In this document: in pieces, positions 1 through 11,880 of the stretch
Position numbering within the stretch: the stretch's first letter is position 1
How the letters are laid out: every line of letters starts with the position of its first letter
Assembly (NCBI GenBank): GCA_022747635.1
Contig: JAKTNV010000011.1
Coordinates: 20,821,005-20,885,004, forward strand
Reading direction: 5' to 3'
DNA: 64,000 nucleotides
Origin: Hetaerina americana
Taxonomy: Eukaryota > Arthropoda > Insecta > Odonata > Calopterygidae
Translations under genes and position numbers: made by a program
The notes under the pieces: generated by a model
What the model was told of the DNA's origin: nothing
Databases searched by the model: none
Seen by the model: only the letters and a program-made list of their open reading frames with translations

Positions 1-330
1 ATGTATAAAATACTAGGAAAAACATTAATTTTGAGCTCTACGGCTCAGAAACTTTGTCGTTGAGGGAAGATGATAAGCTTGGACCAGAGGCTTTCGAGAT
101 GTGGGTTTGAAGGATTGCGGAAAAGTGTAATAAACAGATAAAAAATGTTTTTGGAATCTTTGGGGATGGGTAAGAGGTTGTCGGGTTGAATTTTGAAAGA
201 AGGCAGGAAACTTGGAATCAGAAGATATTGAATGGCAATGGAATTGTGAAGGGTGTGGTTGAGGTGATAATGTTGGGTTAAAAAAAGGTAGAGGCTCGAT
301 AAGAATTAGTTTATGAGACGGAAATATATG
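1..330 (+). mobile_element. LINE ORF2 C-terminal remnant
   Basis: The + strand reads LYGSETLSLREDDK, then EAFEMWV and a stop. This matches the conserved region after the reverse transcriptase palm in insect RTE-like or craniofacial-development-protein-2-like LINEs (family form about YGCETWTLRKEDEKRLEAFEMWVWRR). Further stops and frameshifts follow, so this is a dead 5'-truncated copy. The same protein segment recurs in over a dozen places in the window. Confidence 0.8.
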
Positions 331-345
331 TAAAATTATAGGTAA

Positions 346-505
346 TCCACCGGTTAAGGTAGATTTTGGATGGACGCAACTACCAAATAAATATCTTGTG
401 TCTCCTAACAAACCAAATCCCAACATTCTACTCTACAAAAGAGTCTCTCTTTATCTCCCTGTATTTCCTTCTTCCCTTCATTCCGTCCAATATCGCTATA
501 TATTC
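346..505 (-). mobile_element. LINE 3' tail remnant, convergent with the previous one
   Basis: The - strand reads [20 protein letters not shown], the last residues of the same LINE ORF2 (family form GMLDGMKGGRKYSELK). It is followed by the family's 3' tail, whose end (a strand-matched TCCAAAATCTACCTTAACCGG) also occurs near 35640-35660. It faces the + strand remnant at 1-330. Confidence 0.7.
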
Positions 506-510
506 CTGCC

Positions 511-598
511 CGTGTGTGTGTGTGTGTATAAATATATAAATATATAAATATATATGTATATATATGTATATATATATGTATATATATAGATATATGCA

Positions 599-664
<66 letters not shown>
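511..664. repeat. (GT)n and (TA)n microsatellite
   Basis: A short GT run is followed by interrupted TA/TATG units and then a nearly pure (TA)n run from about 611. Tyr/Ile alternating open frames here are translations of the repeat. Confidence 0.97.
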
Positions 665-667
<3 letters not shown>

Positions 668-805
668 TTCTTCGAAATGGAACGCTCTTCGGCGACGCAC
701 AAATATTTAAAAAACAGATTTAGATTATTAGAATATAGAAACAAAGAAAGGACACTCACAATTTGTTATTTGACGTTTCGACAGCACGGCTGTCGTCTTC
801 AGAAT

Positions 806-808
<3 letters not shown>
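665..808 (-). mobile_element. Penelope/hammerhead-type dispersed repeat, copy 1
   Basis: This non-TA segment lies between two (TA)n tracts. On the - strand it carries a hammerhead-like motif, then GTGAGTGTCCTTT, then an A/T-rich end at the other TA tract. The same order occurs at 22164-22276 (-) and 63660-63778 (+). Assignment to Penelope-like elements rests on the known presence of hammerhead motifs in those elements and is an inference, since no reverse transcriptase or GIY-YIG frame is present. Confidence 0.6.
772..802 (-). ncRNA. hammerhead-ribozyme-like motif (GUC type)
   Basis: On the - strand the order is CTGAAGA, one extra C, stem II GACAGC-cgt-GCTGTC (6 bp), GAA, palindromic ACGT as short stem III, then C, giving a GUC cleavage triplet. 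The core nucleotides match the type I hammerhead consensus apart from the extra base before stem II. Stem I has only two pairs next to the core because the flank is replaced by a TA tract, so this copy is probably inactive. Confidence 0.55.

Positions 809-864
<56 letters not shown>
808..864. repeat. (TA)n microsatellite
   Basis: Pure TA dinucleotide run between the hammerhead-type repeat and dispersed repeat B. Confidence 0.98.
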
Positions 865-865
<1 letters not shown>

Positions 866-866
<1 letters not shown>

Positions 867-985
867 TATACACGCACAGACATTCAAGCACGACAACCCG
901 CCACTTGGCAAACACATATTCATTCACATGGATAGAGATGAAAGGAAAAGGGATAAGAACACGTATAAAAAGTCTTCCATTGGCT
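866..985 (+). repeat. dispersed repeat B, copy 1
   Basis: A unit containing ATATTCATTCACATGGA, then a purine-rich part with GGAAAAGGGATA and ACACGTATAAAA. It recurs at 50846-51000 and 63865-64000. All three copies directly follow a TA-rich microsatellite. Function unknown; possibly part of the same transposon as the neighbouring hammerhead-type repeat. Confidence 0.65.
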
Positions 986-1010
986 GTCTTTTATGAGTGT
1001 TCCTACCCCT

Positions 1011-1017
<7 letters not shown>

Positions 1018-1065
<48 letters not shown>
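1018..1065. repeat. (TA)n microsatellite
   Basis: Pure TA run downstream of repeat B. Confidence 0.98.
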
Positions 1066-1069
<4 letters not shown>

Positions 1070-2640
1070 GCGTAAAATGATGTATCGTGGTTCATGTATG
1101 CGTTGTTGACGTTTTTCGGGAGTTGTCATTTTCGATTCCTTCGCCCTTTCTTTAAAAACTGTTTTCGCTCGTGATCGGTCTCAAACCGTCAGCTAACGTG
1201 TATCTCGTGACGTAAGTCGTGTGTTTGTCATCTATTTGCAACCGTAATTAAAACTTCCAGGGGCAAAATTTCTCGGGTCTGAATTTTTATGGCCAATAGT
1301 TTCGATCCCTAGAAAAATTTTGGTATGTTATTTTGCCATAAGATTGCGTTCGACCAGAGGACAATGAAACCGGTTGATGGAAACATTTCTATTCACTTTT
1401 GTCATATGAGTGTTGAAATTCCTTATTGGAAATTGGATATAGGCTTAGATATCCGTCCTATGACCCCCAACGCGGTGACCAGCAATGTACCTAATTAAAT
1501 TTTCGAAAACGGAAAGAAATGTGAAATTTTCTCTGCAAAACCTTTCCCTGATTTCTCTATAAAATTGACTTTCATTGAAATTTGTCCTTCGGAAATGCTC
1601 GTTTTTTACTCCAGTATTCCGATTTTTAGATTGTTGTGAACGATCCTTGATTACTGAAACTCATCATTATGGATTTGGAAACCACCCACCCAAATTGTCA
1701 ACACCTTTTGTCATTCTTAGACACTTTTCACTGACAGCCCTCTTTAATCCGTCATGAATGCGTTTTCGTTTACACCCTCCCCAGGAATTGCACTCGTTAC
1801 TATAATTACTCACTTATAACAAAACTTTCAATTCCCCATTACCTGCCTCTCAATGTCAAATCAATATGCTGTTTTTTGCCGACTTGGAATTTCTCCCAAC
1901 AGCTTCCTTGTATCTTCTGGAAAATCTAAAACTTCCACGTATGCCATTTCAATCCAGCTATTATATTTTCAATTCTCCTTGCCCACAGCGATGCTCATCC
2001 TCTCTTTGCAGATACGTAAGGGTTTTGAACGGGAAAGTTTAACCTTTTCTAAGACTTGAAAATATTGTTGTTTGCTCAAAAGACACCGACGCATGTATGC
2101 AAATCAGAAATCCCTTGTGGTTTACGGCGCATAGCTCTTATTTTACGTCGAATTAGGGATAGTTAGAAAATATTAACTTGCCAATGTCATAAAAGCATTG
2201 ATGGCTATTTTGTTTTATCTAAATTATTATTTTGCTCTCAAAATCAACGATTCCATTGATCTTGAAAGCTTAGTACAATGCCTGTAAGAATGAAAATCCT
2301 GTAACATAAATATATCAACGATAAAATCGTGTAAGATGTATTGTAATGAGAACATCAGGGATGAAAACGTATAAATCATGATCCGCTTTTCTTATAGCAT
2401 ATATTATTATTATTTACATAATTAGTGAGATTATTTTTTCACAATAATCAAGCTTGGAAGATTTTAATGCGCTAATATTTCATGCCGTTTGCACATCAAA
2501 GCTGTTTTTGTTTTTATTTAGGGTTAATAATGTTTTGGTGACCTTCATGGTCATTCGCCAAATACGTATTATTTATAGTAGTAAAAATCAACGAAAACTA
2601 CGTATGAATAAGAACAGACAAAATAAAAATGGACGGAAAG
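1066..2640. other. no recognisable feature
   Basis: AT-rich sequence with only short chance open frames; no protein similarity, tRNA-like box or clear repeat was seen. Confidence 0.5.
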
Positions 2641-2649
2641 GGAAACATA

Positions 2650-2850
2650 CCATGTTGTTCTAAGTATGGTAGGGGAAGGGTTGATGGGTGAATTCGAAGG
2701 AGGAAGGACAAGTGGACGCATGAGAGATCTGGGGAGGCAATGGGATGCTTGAGACGATAATAAAGTGGAGAATACTGAGAAAACGACGCAGAGGGTGCAA
2801 TAGAGATGGAATTTCAGATGAAATTTAGGGAGAAATAAAGTTTTCAGAGA
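2650..2850 (+). mobile_element. LINE ORF2 remnant (weak)
   Basis: The + strand reads MVGEGLMGEFEGGR, which aligns with the LINE segment MVGEERGLLGAILWRQEKW seen at 35290-35560. Stops follow and no complete frame remains. Confidence 0.4.
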
Positions 2851-2859
2851 AAGCGAACG

Positions 2860-3400
2860 AGTTACACCTATTAATTTTAAGAGGGCGTGGACCAAATATG
2901 TAGTGTTTTTGGCGATAGACTGTTAATCCGGTTAATTCTGGACACCGTCAGCCTTACCTAAGCTGCATGATAATTTTCGTCGCTAGATCTTTCAGGGAAA
3001 CCACGTACAGAATAAGGATAGCGACTTATTCCACCTACTCTGATTGCACGAAACTCACCCGTCATAGTATGAGGCTCAGCATGAGTCGGAAATACATACT
3101 CCTCTCTTTATGTAAACAACTGACGGGAGGAGTACAGAATACAAAAATCTCGTCTTTGGTGCCCCCGTGCTTTCTATGAGAGTTTTTGAAATATTCAGTC
3201 TTTGAAGTTTGTCAAAATTCTTCGTGTCTGACGTGATTATTTAATTTTTATTCCGGGTTGATCATGTCCGATGTGGAGGTGGTTTACTTTTACGTCCCTG
3301 GGGTGTGGGATGGGGAAGTAGTAGTCACAACCTCTCAGCACAGTCCCATTCGGCCGTAGGCGCATAAATATCACGGGTCGCCTCTCTCACGACCGACCTT
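2860..3400. other. no recognisable feature
   Basis: Unremarkable mixed sequence leading into a C-rich island. Confidence 0.4.
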
Positions 3401-3404
3401 TTCC

Positions 3405-3850
3405 TAGAGGATGACCCTCTGTTCCTTCCTCTTCCTCACACTCTCCGCAGCCTCGTCCCCTACATTCGCCCCACCCCCCCGGTCCTTCCTTGAATCCGTT
3501 CCCCACCCCCCTACCTTCCGGTATCGCTTTCCAGGGATCATCCCTCTCACCCCATCTCTTTTTTCACCATCCCCCACCCATCCCGTGTCCCTCCATCACG
3601 GCTCGGTACTTATTTCCCCTCCCCCTTCATCTCCTCCCTCCCTTTTCTTCTTCCCCTCCCCCGCAAATCCCTTTCTCTCTCTCTCTCTACGGTACCTCTC
3701 CCACACCCCCCCTTCCTTTATGCGTTGATCCGCCTCATAAGAGGCCTAATGGGACTGCTTTCTCCGTCTCTCTCCTGCAACATTCATCCCGTAGATCTCT
3801 CCCCTTACCCTTTCACCCCCTCCCCCAGAATTCTGCGAAGCCAATCGTAT
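3405..3850. other. C-rich strand-biased island
   Basis: The + strand is dominated by C/T runs (CCCCACCCCCC, CTCTCTCTCT), unlike the AT-rich flanks. Open frames of 105-130 codons in several overlapping frames are low-complexity Pro/Ser/Leu and look non-coding. One of about ten such islands in the window. Confidence 0.6.
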
Positions 3851-3969
3851 GGTGGAGTGGGGAGGGGGTGGGAGGAGGGTAAAGGATTGCCCCGTGTCGT
3901 ACTACCCCCAAAATGGGTCGAAAGGGAGCGTGCCTTTTCAGTCCCTCTGGTCCGGTTAAGTGGGTAGGG

Positions 3970-5000
3970 AGACTCGAGGGGATGAACGAAGCGGCGAATG
4001 TGAGGGAAAGGGTCTCTGGATGGACCACGGAAGATGAGTGCATGTATAGTTAGTTATTTAGTCGCATAGAAGGATGAATTATTTTTTTGAGGAAGAAATG
4101 TACATGAAGTGACGATAATGAAATGGAAATACTCATTAACGAGGCAAATTAAACTTTCCCGTGAAAGTGATTTTCCGAACCTCCCCGGCAACAATCTGCG
4201 GTTATTAATCTACTTGACTAATTCATTTTGTGTAACCTTTTATTCTGTTCGTATTCTTAATAATGTAGTTAATTAACTTACCGCAAAATCGGAATCGTTA
4301 TTGCCTAAGACTTCCTATTCCTACTCTTGCCTATGTGAAATTTAACTGTGGAAATAAATGAAAACCTATTTATCCAATTTATACAATGTCTAACCATAAG
4401 GCCGGGTTGTTTTCCTTGATAACCATGTTCATAGGTAGTGAGCGGTTGTGTCGTTTAGTTGCTAAATTGGCAGATTCCTCCTTTTTCGATATAAATTATG
4501 CAGAGAACGGTTTTGTCTATTCCTAATCCTTCTTCGCCAATCGGGAATCGGAATTAATACTATACTACTATTATAATAGAGGTGGTACATTCAACTCAAA
4601 GCAATGGGGATGAGACCAATATATCTATCCATTGAAACTCATTGATGTTTGATGAAAGTCTGCGCAAGACTTTCATCAAACATCAATGTTTAAGTTTTTT
4701 GTCTCACCTAAAAAAAATCGCCATATGTACTAACTCAAAGCCTATGAAAACGCAACATTTTGGCAGTGCGCTTGGCACAGTGCTCGTAATGTGAACGGAA
4801 AGTGAAATTAAGACGTGACCGACTTTACACTTAGTACCGTGGTAAGTGTCCAGGTTGAATTATTAATCCGAGTCTAATAAATGTAGCGATGTTCAGCCCT
4901 AGTCCACCCATGACCCACTTTGGATGGTAGACTACCAAATAATAGTAATCACACTGAGACCGCTGGGTTTGTTTTGCGTAGTGGTAAGAACAATACATAA
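3970..5000. other. no gene; contains a hairpin at 4641
   Basis: AT-rich sequence without open frames of note. The perfect hairpin inside it is listed separately. Confidence 0.45.
4641..4687. repeat. perfect 21-bp hairpin
   Basis: Left arm 4641-4661 (ATTGATGTTTGATGAAAGTC plus T) and right arm 4667-4687 are exact reverse complements around the 5-nt loop GCGCA. The flanks do not pair. Too short for a typical animal pre-miRNA; it could be the remains of a palindromic mobile element. Confidence 0.9.
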
Positions 5001-5350
5001 GAAGCGTTTAACATAGTCAAGCGGTTAGGAATACTGGTGCGTTAGCATCGAAACCAGTCAGGCTATTCGAAATTGTGGGATATTACAAAGCGTATTTTTA
5101 TTATTGAAATGCGATTCCACAAATTTACCTCGCATATCATGGATTTCATGTTGATGGGTAGAGCGTTCAGATACTTGCTGGAGAGTCTCAGGTTCAAACC
5201 TTGGTTGGACAACCCCAATGAAACGCCTAAGAGTGGGGGATCTATATGTATATTCCTTAGTTCGGCGGCTTCCCACCCTTAGGGTTCGGGTTCGAATCCC
5301 ATTGGTGGCTGGATATTTCATTGTGATACCTACGTTTGGAATGTATTGTG
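5000..5350 (+). mobile_element. tRNA-derived SINE-like sequence with two B boxes
   Basis: A box-like TTGATGGGTAGAGCG (5151-5165) is followed by GGTTCAAACC (5191-5200). A second perfect B box GGTTCGAATCC lies at 5289-5299. This suggests two tRNA-like modules in tandem, or one SINE inserted in another. A further degenerate A-box-like run lies near 5018-5040. No clean cloverleaf, so not called a tRNA gene. Confidence 0.6.
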
Positions 5351-5523
5351 GAGTGTACTTCAAGTGGAGTCTTCGTTCAGATGATGCGTTTTCTTGTGGA
5401 CCACTTGTGGTCCATCGTTTAAGAGTAGGCATACGCCGTGATCAGCCTCTTCACCCTTATTCCTTTACCTGTATATCCTACTCCTATAAAAATTACCAAC
5501 CTATCCCAGTTGAAATAATCAAA

Positions 5524-5700
5524 TGGACGGAAAAGAAAGTAAAAGAAAAAAGGTACTAGATCTAAAGATGGCAGGAAAGGTGAATGCAGATTATGATGAG
5601 TGGCAATGTAATGTTGAAGACTGTGATAGAGGGTAGGACGTTATGCAGGTTAGGTAGAAAAAGGATTGGAGGCATGTTGGACAGATTGAAGGGATTTTGA
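5524..5700 (+). mobile_element. LINE ORF2 C-terminal remnant
   Basis: The + strand reads WTEKKVKEKRY, then MLKTVIEGRT and MLDRLKGF in shifting frames, matching the WTEKKTNEEVLG...ILKTVIEGRM...ILDGM order of the better copy at 35290. Degenerate. Confidence 0.75.
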
Positions 5701-7230
5701 ATCGATACAGAATTGATTAACAGTTAAATTACGCGTAAGGTGTCGCTTTATGCTTCTACAGCTAATTTAAATCATCTAGAAATTTTGTATTGGTTCAATT
5801 CATTCCAGTATTTTTGTCAATGTATTTTTTCAGGAAAAGGGTGAATAGATTCCATTCTTCGTTTTTTGTGCTCGTCATTTAATGTGCCAGCTGCCAAAAA
5901 AATAGAGTAGTCTTCACGGAAAAATAGCAAAGTTTGTTCCAACATTTTGCTCATTACTTCCAATGTTTCAGTAATATTGACTGACTGATTTATCTTTTGC
6001 TAGCGATGTGGATCGCAAATCAACACCGACATAGAAAAGTCTGCCCCGCGAGATGATATTCTAATGAAGACTGTTCCAACTCTCCGTTCATCTCTCTATC
6101 ATAAATCTTCTACTCGATTTGAGGTCACATAGGCGGGACAAGGTCGCATTTGTATTTCTACTTCTTCTGTTCTCGTTCGTCCCAGCGGTGTAATGTCTCT
6201 CCTCTCCTCGAGATGCGTTCGCATTCCCTCGGATAGAGAGGTCAACGTCCAGCTGAGTGGACGTGGTATATTCCCAAATGGGTCTGTTCTAAAGCGCCGG
6301 CTTTGCATCGCGGTGGTTCCAGGTCTTGTTCGTGCCCATGAATAAGAGAGGGTTTTGCGACCATCCGTCGGCTTCCCCACCTAAGAGATAGCTTTTGCGT
6401 GAGTGCGGTTAGTTCCTGGTTCGGTGTATCGAAGGGATTGCGGTTCGCGTATCCAGTTTCAGTTCTGGACGCGGATTGCTCCTAACTACTTTAAGGCGGC
6501 GCTTCTAAGCTCGCACAATCTCCAGCTCGCAAGGCACCAAGACAAAGATTCAGCTAAAGCATTTGCCAGTGGTTATTCGGTCCAGAGGCTAGAAAGTTCT
6601 TCTCTTGCGGTTTTTAAAAACAATTATCCCAGACTGTTTATGCCATGGAACAGGTATTATTTGAAGCCTATGACTCATTGAACTGCCGGAAATACCATGG
6701 AAGTAATTTGTCCTGACATCATAAAAATGCATCACTATTGTTCTTAATTCTTATAAATAGTTTTTTATAGTAGTATCCCAGTCTAGATAGGTTTATGAAG
6801 TACTAAGTACTTCAGGGACTAAGTGCTTCCAAGTTTCTAAATCTTCCCCCAAGACGACTCGGTATTTTAAGTATGTGGCACTCCATTTTCACGTAATTTA
6901 CCCTTTGCCCAAGGGAGTAATTCTTTTTGAAATTAAGAAACAGTATTGGTATTATTATTTAAAAAATCTAAATCGTCGATTTAGTCCTAGAGAAAATAGC
7001 GTTATGCAAGTTACCCAGTTCCATAGAAGCATGTTAGAAATCACGAGTCACAAGATGCTAGTCACAAGTGCATTGGAGGGCCCATTGCGCTATTTCTGTT
7101 TCTACATGGTACCCTCCAAGCCACTGCTTGGATGGATGGTTTGGGGTGATTCAACCCCGGGACCGCAGCATAATAAATTAAGTTCTTTTTTCATTTTTAG
7201 TTGTAATACATATGCTATATGTCATTAAAA
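5701..7230. other. no recognisable feature
   Basis: Small open frames at 6099-6380 (-) and 6403-6681 (+) were read and match no family I know. A 17-nt palindrome GAAGTACTAAGTACTTC lies at 6797-6813. Confidence 0.4.
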
Positions 7231-7320
7231 GTGGTTACACAGCGTTTTGATTGGCGATGAAATGTTGGAGACGCAGATAAAGGAAAGAACGTTATGCAAG
7301 GGAGGTAGTGGGAGGAATTT
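7231..7320 (+). mobile_element. LINE ORF2 fragment
   Basis: Nucleotide match to the family core: TTTTGATTGGCGATGAAATG, then an AGA/GGAAAGAACG stretch and GGAGGTAGTGGGAGG, as in the copies at 11880, 35400 and 5570. Only about 90 bp is preserved. Confidence 0.55.
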
Positions 7321-7339
7321 TCACCTTGTCTTTTACTAG

Positions 7340-9780
7340 ACGGGGCTTAAAAAAATAGCCCATGGTGTCCGTCACAAATCTTCCTTAAGCGGTATACCAT
7401 TAAAAGTAGTAATTGTCATTATTGAAATTTGATCTGAGAAACTTGAAATTACCAAGGAAAATCACATTAACCAACTTGCCACACTTACCAACGGATTCAC
7501 TGTTTTCATTCCGTAGGCCTACATAGGTTCCATGATATTATTGGGCGCAGGTTAGAGGATTTGCTGAACGGAGCGAAGTGGGGAAAACTGTTTTTCCCTC
7601 CACTGGAACCTCTTTGCATTGAAATACATATATAACCCATTTTCCCTTCATTTCAGGTTTTCTTTACGTTCATACAGACGTCTCTGAAAGATTCAATCAT
7701 CACTGGCGTCATACTTTTCTATGCTCATACTGATGGAAAATACTCGCGATAGGCATCTTACTTAATACTGTGAACGATAGACAGCCAATAGACGCAAGTA
7801 TGGAGCAGATTGCAAACGATTGGCTAAGGATAAGCATTTAGGGGTTGCTCTAATTTTTTCACGGGAAAAAATAAATCCTAAAGATACATAGTATTTCTGG
7901 GATATATCATACACGAGTGAAAGTTTTTTTGTCGTCCAGGCGAAAAATGGAAATTATGTAAATTATTGATTGCTTTCCGTTTCAGTCCTACCCGGTCCTA
8001 CTTTGGTCTAATGTATGTAAATCTGTCGTTAGAACCTTTTTTCTCAAATGATTCCCGTACCAGATATGAAAGTGTTATAGTTACGCTTCATTTGACCATG
8101 ACACACGCGTCGAAATGCTAAAGGAATTATTTGACATTTGAAACCAGTAATAATTGTTTCTCTCTTACAGTAAAAAATTTAAATATCATGACTTTTTTAG
8201 TATCTCATTGTTTTATATACGAGAATAAATTGAATTCATGAAAGAAAAGACAGAGGCTTCCACCCTAGCGTAATAAATTATTTATCATCGATAGTTGCTT
8301 AATATTATTTTCTTAACTGGGAATAAATGTACATCTCAACCTGCTTCCTGCCGATTGTTTTCCAGGGAATGTGTGGTCAACAGCAAATCCAGGTCACCCA
8401 TTCAAAGCATTCTGCCGATTTAAAGGTAGATTTTGGACGGTCCCTGAAGACTATTATCTTATAAGCGTTGCGAGAATTTCCTTTTGTTTTCCTTACAGTA
8501 TTTCCTTCAATTTTTTGTTAATTCTGTATGCCTCCTTCCTTTCTGTAACTCAATTATACAACAGATGTACTCGTTAATCATGACTTTTTATATCCCACCA
8601 CCTTTCAATACTGCTATAACCTTCTTTTTTTTTGCTTTTTTCAAAATTTATCCCCAGCAACGTTATCTCTCCGTATTTTATTCATTGCTATTTTAACACT
8701 CTCGTTTGTTTTCATCCATTTGTAACTCATTTTATACAATTTTTTCCATTTATTGTAATTTGATTATTAGCGATATTGATAATTTTATTTTCGTGAAAAT
8801 CGGATTGGCGTTGGTCGTGTTTCTTTCTGTTGTGGCCACGAATTTTGCGGGGATAAAATGATTTCTGATATCGGTCTGTTCCGCAGTTATAGTCCCGTAA
8901 ACTATTCGTTGTAGTGTCGCCTACTACTAGTTTAATGCGGCGCTGGAATTATTCCCTCAGTCTTATACTGACTTCTTTCTCTTGTAATTTATTACGTGCC
9001 TAACCTTAGTGCTTCCCCTATCTTTCAGCCCTGGATATCCAATTATGCAAGCTATGATGTGACTTTTTCTCTTAGTTTGTAATACTTCTTCACGTTTTCT
9101 TCATATTCTGTTAGCTTCCGGGACTAGGTCTTGTTTAGATTTACAAAATACCCGACGCTGTTCAAAATTATGCCTATGCAATGTGAAATAACCTTCCCTT
9201 CGTTTTTTCATCGGACTATTTCGTCTATTCGTTTAATGAAGTCAGTTATTTTCGCTCATCTCCACAGATGCTCCTATCTCAACCGATGTTAGTGTGACTG
9301 CCAAATTTTTGACTTAGTCTGGTTTGCTGGACACCTATGCCATGACCTACGGGAAGTCAATGCCTATGGGTGGCATTATAGCTTAATCTAGATGTTACTA
9401 AGCTTTTGATTTCAGAAGGAAACGATATCTACGAAACTTTTACTCGTGTCATGAACTTGTTTTCTGATCGCATCCTTTATATTATATTTCCGTAGGTATT
9501 TTTTTATGGAGTTAAGCATGCGATTGTTGTCTAGAGGACCTGATTACTCGGAACTACTATTCCTACCATTGCAAAATTTTATACGTACCTGCTTAGCATT
9601 TTAATAAGAGTGGATAATGTCTTTGATGCCTTAAATGGACATATCATTTTTAATATCACTGAGTGGGTATCTTCGTACTTTGCCCCCAAGGTGCTTGGTA
9701 ATAGAACGTGTCCATATGATTAAAAATATCATTATCCCTTTCGTGGTGATATGTTGTAATTAGTTCCTTATTATTTCAAT
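7340..9780. other. no gene; short LINE-tail piece near 8420-8545
   Basis: Mostly AT-rich. At about 8425-8460 the sequence AGGTAGATTTTGGACGGTCC matches the LINE 3' end motif also found near 360 and 52095, on the - strand, so a short LINE tail is likely. Nothing else was recognised. Confidence 0.4.
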
Positions 9781-9784
9781 AAGA

Positions 9785-9985
9785 AACAAGAATTTTCTTA
9801 AGGAGAAGGATTCTATTCTCATGAGAAAGTTAGGAAAGCGAGGTGGGGGAAGGAAAAGAATAGGCATTTTGAATGAAATTAAGACAGGTAAGAAATTATG
9901 CTCGCTTAAAGAACGAGTCTTTGCAATACTTGGAAAGGAAGGGAAGGATATTTTGTGTCATGTTAGTAAGGATTTAAGGGAGTAG
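9785..9985 (+). mobile_element. LINE ORF2 C-terminal remnant
   Basis: The + strand reads MRKLGKRGGGRKRIGILNEI then KTGKKLCSLKERVF, matching the GRMLGKRGKGRNRIGILDGM...RKYSELK end of the family. Confidence 0.65.
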
Positions 9986-10194
9986 AGTTGAGCGTTGGGA
10001 CTGTGTTAAACGAAAACGTGCCATAAACCGGTGGACTACCGCTAAACTACTGTTAATGGAATTAGAGGTTACAAATCTATTCTCCATCCAAAACTGGGTT
10101 CTTTCGCGCGTGGTCCCAAACTTGAGTGTAAGGAACGCGTTGGCCACTTCAGATCTTTTTTTTAAATATATCTTGCAGCTGACAATCCAACGCG

Positions 10195-10930
10195 TCCGTC
10201 AATTTGGATTTCGTACCATCCGGCGTGGGAAGAACTCCCGCGAGCGAGGACGACGGCGGGACCCGCCGCGTCACGGTGTGACCTATGCCGTGCTTCCCTC
10301 GGCGCGATCGTCAAACGCATCGGGAATTAAGGGCGGGGAGGGGGTGGGGGCAATATTAGCGGGGGTAAGGTCGGAGGGTAGGAGGAGTATGAGAAAGACG
10401 AGAGAGAGTGGGGGGGGCGTAGATGTGTGGGGTTGCGGGGACGTGTCGAGTGTAGTGTTAAGGGGGTTGGGGTGGGACCCGCCGTAGGAGGGAACGAGAC
10501 GGTGGCGGAGGGGGCGAGGAGGGGTTAAGGGTTACGGGGCGAGTCGGCGTGGTCGCTGAAAGACGGGCTCCAAGAGAGGGAGCGGGAGGTGATGGGAGTC
10601 TGTAATCGTCCGCGTCATACTCGCGGAGAGAGATGGCATTCGGAGTGGGACCCAACTGGTGAGGGGTGTGCGGGGGGCAGGGGAGGGCGGGATAGAGTAT
10701 GCGGGGAGTCAACAGGGGTCAATGGTACAGCCGACACACGTGACGACAAAGCCCACATCATCCTTTAACCAACCCCTCCAAAATTCCCTCCCCTTTTCCC
10801 CTCCCCAACCGTGTCGTCCCCACCTCCACCCCCTCTGGTGTCTCTCTTGCCCCACGCCCCCATGGCGACCCCTCTGCTCACCCCCAACCCACTCCATCCT
10901 CCCACCACTCGGATCCTGTTCTCACTATAC
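10195..10930. other. GC-rich island, G-rich then C-rich
   Basis: G-rich on the + strand from about 10320 to 10700 (GGGGAGGGGGTGGGGG), then C-rich from 10760 to 10920. The switch in skew gives opposed low-complexity frames on both strands. No protein family is visible. Confidence 0.6.
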
Positions 10931-11880
10931 CCTAATTTTGTCCTCCCGATCGCCTTGCGTGTGTATGTAAGAATGAGTGAGTGTATTATTCCTCCTTAAG
11001 ATGGGGACACCTCTGGTAACCGACACTTTCGTGAGATTTGCATTTATATCCCTTCTTCACTTTCACACAAACTATTTTTCTCAACGGGTGTGCATATGCA
11101 GACAATCAATAATGGTTGATCAAACTTATGGGTGGAACAAACCATTTTCTCTAGTGTAAGGAAGAAGACTCAGAAGAGCTTTCTGCTTCTTTCCAACAAA
11201 TATGTGTGCATATATACATGTGTGTGTATACGGCTGGCCGAATTAGTTGTCGTATAAATATTGTCGCGTGAAACTTGTTAGCGATGATTTGTCATGATGA
11301 TAACTTACCGTGTTTATGCCGTTGGCGCAGCTACAGCGAATTAAGTTCGAACCATTAAATTCGCCGTATTCGCCTTCCCGGCCTTTTCAAAGACGACGGT
11401 GTACGAACATTCGCGGAAGTCCTACTAAACACCAAACCCCTACATGCCTTGGGATGAGTACGTTCACCTATTGTGAAGTTCATGCACTATAATAATGCTG
11501 GGTTTCCTTGTCCAAAACGGGCTCTCCGATCTCACTGTTGTGAGTGTGTTCTTGTGCAAAGGCTGGGAAGCTTTGGTATAATCTCTCTCTCTCTTTGGGG
11601 ATCCTTGAATGTCATAACTATCAGCATTCATCTTTTTAAAAATTAAACTGGATATATAATATGGTATAAATATTTATGCGTTCATCTTACGCAATTAAAA
11701 CGGCGTTTCTGTATATTCTTTGAATCATGAAATATTTTCCTTCGCTGGTCTTCATAAAATTTTACCAAGAGAATGTACAGTTTGCGTTTCCAATATTGAT
11801 GTTTGCAATGAAACATATATTTTTTTTGTTTATGGTGTTTTTGAAATGGCAGCGAAATAAATAAGGTAGAACGCATGGCA
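10931..11880. other. no recognisable feature
   Basis: Mixed composition with short open frames only; a short CT run lies near 11584. Confidence 0.4.

Noticed and set aside
428..865. Tyr/Ile-rich open frames over TA tracts (also near 22100, 31650, 50650 and 63700)
   Set aside because: Direct translations of (TA)n and (TG)n microsatellites.
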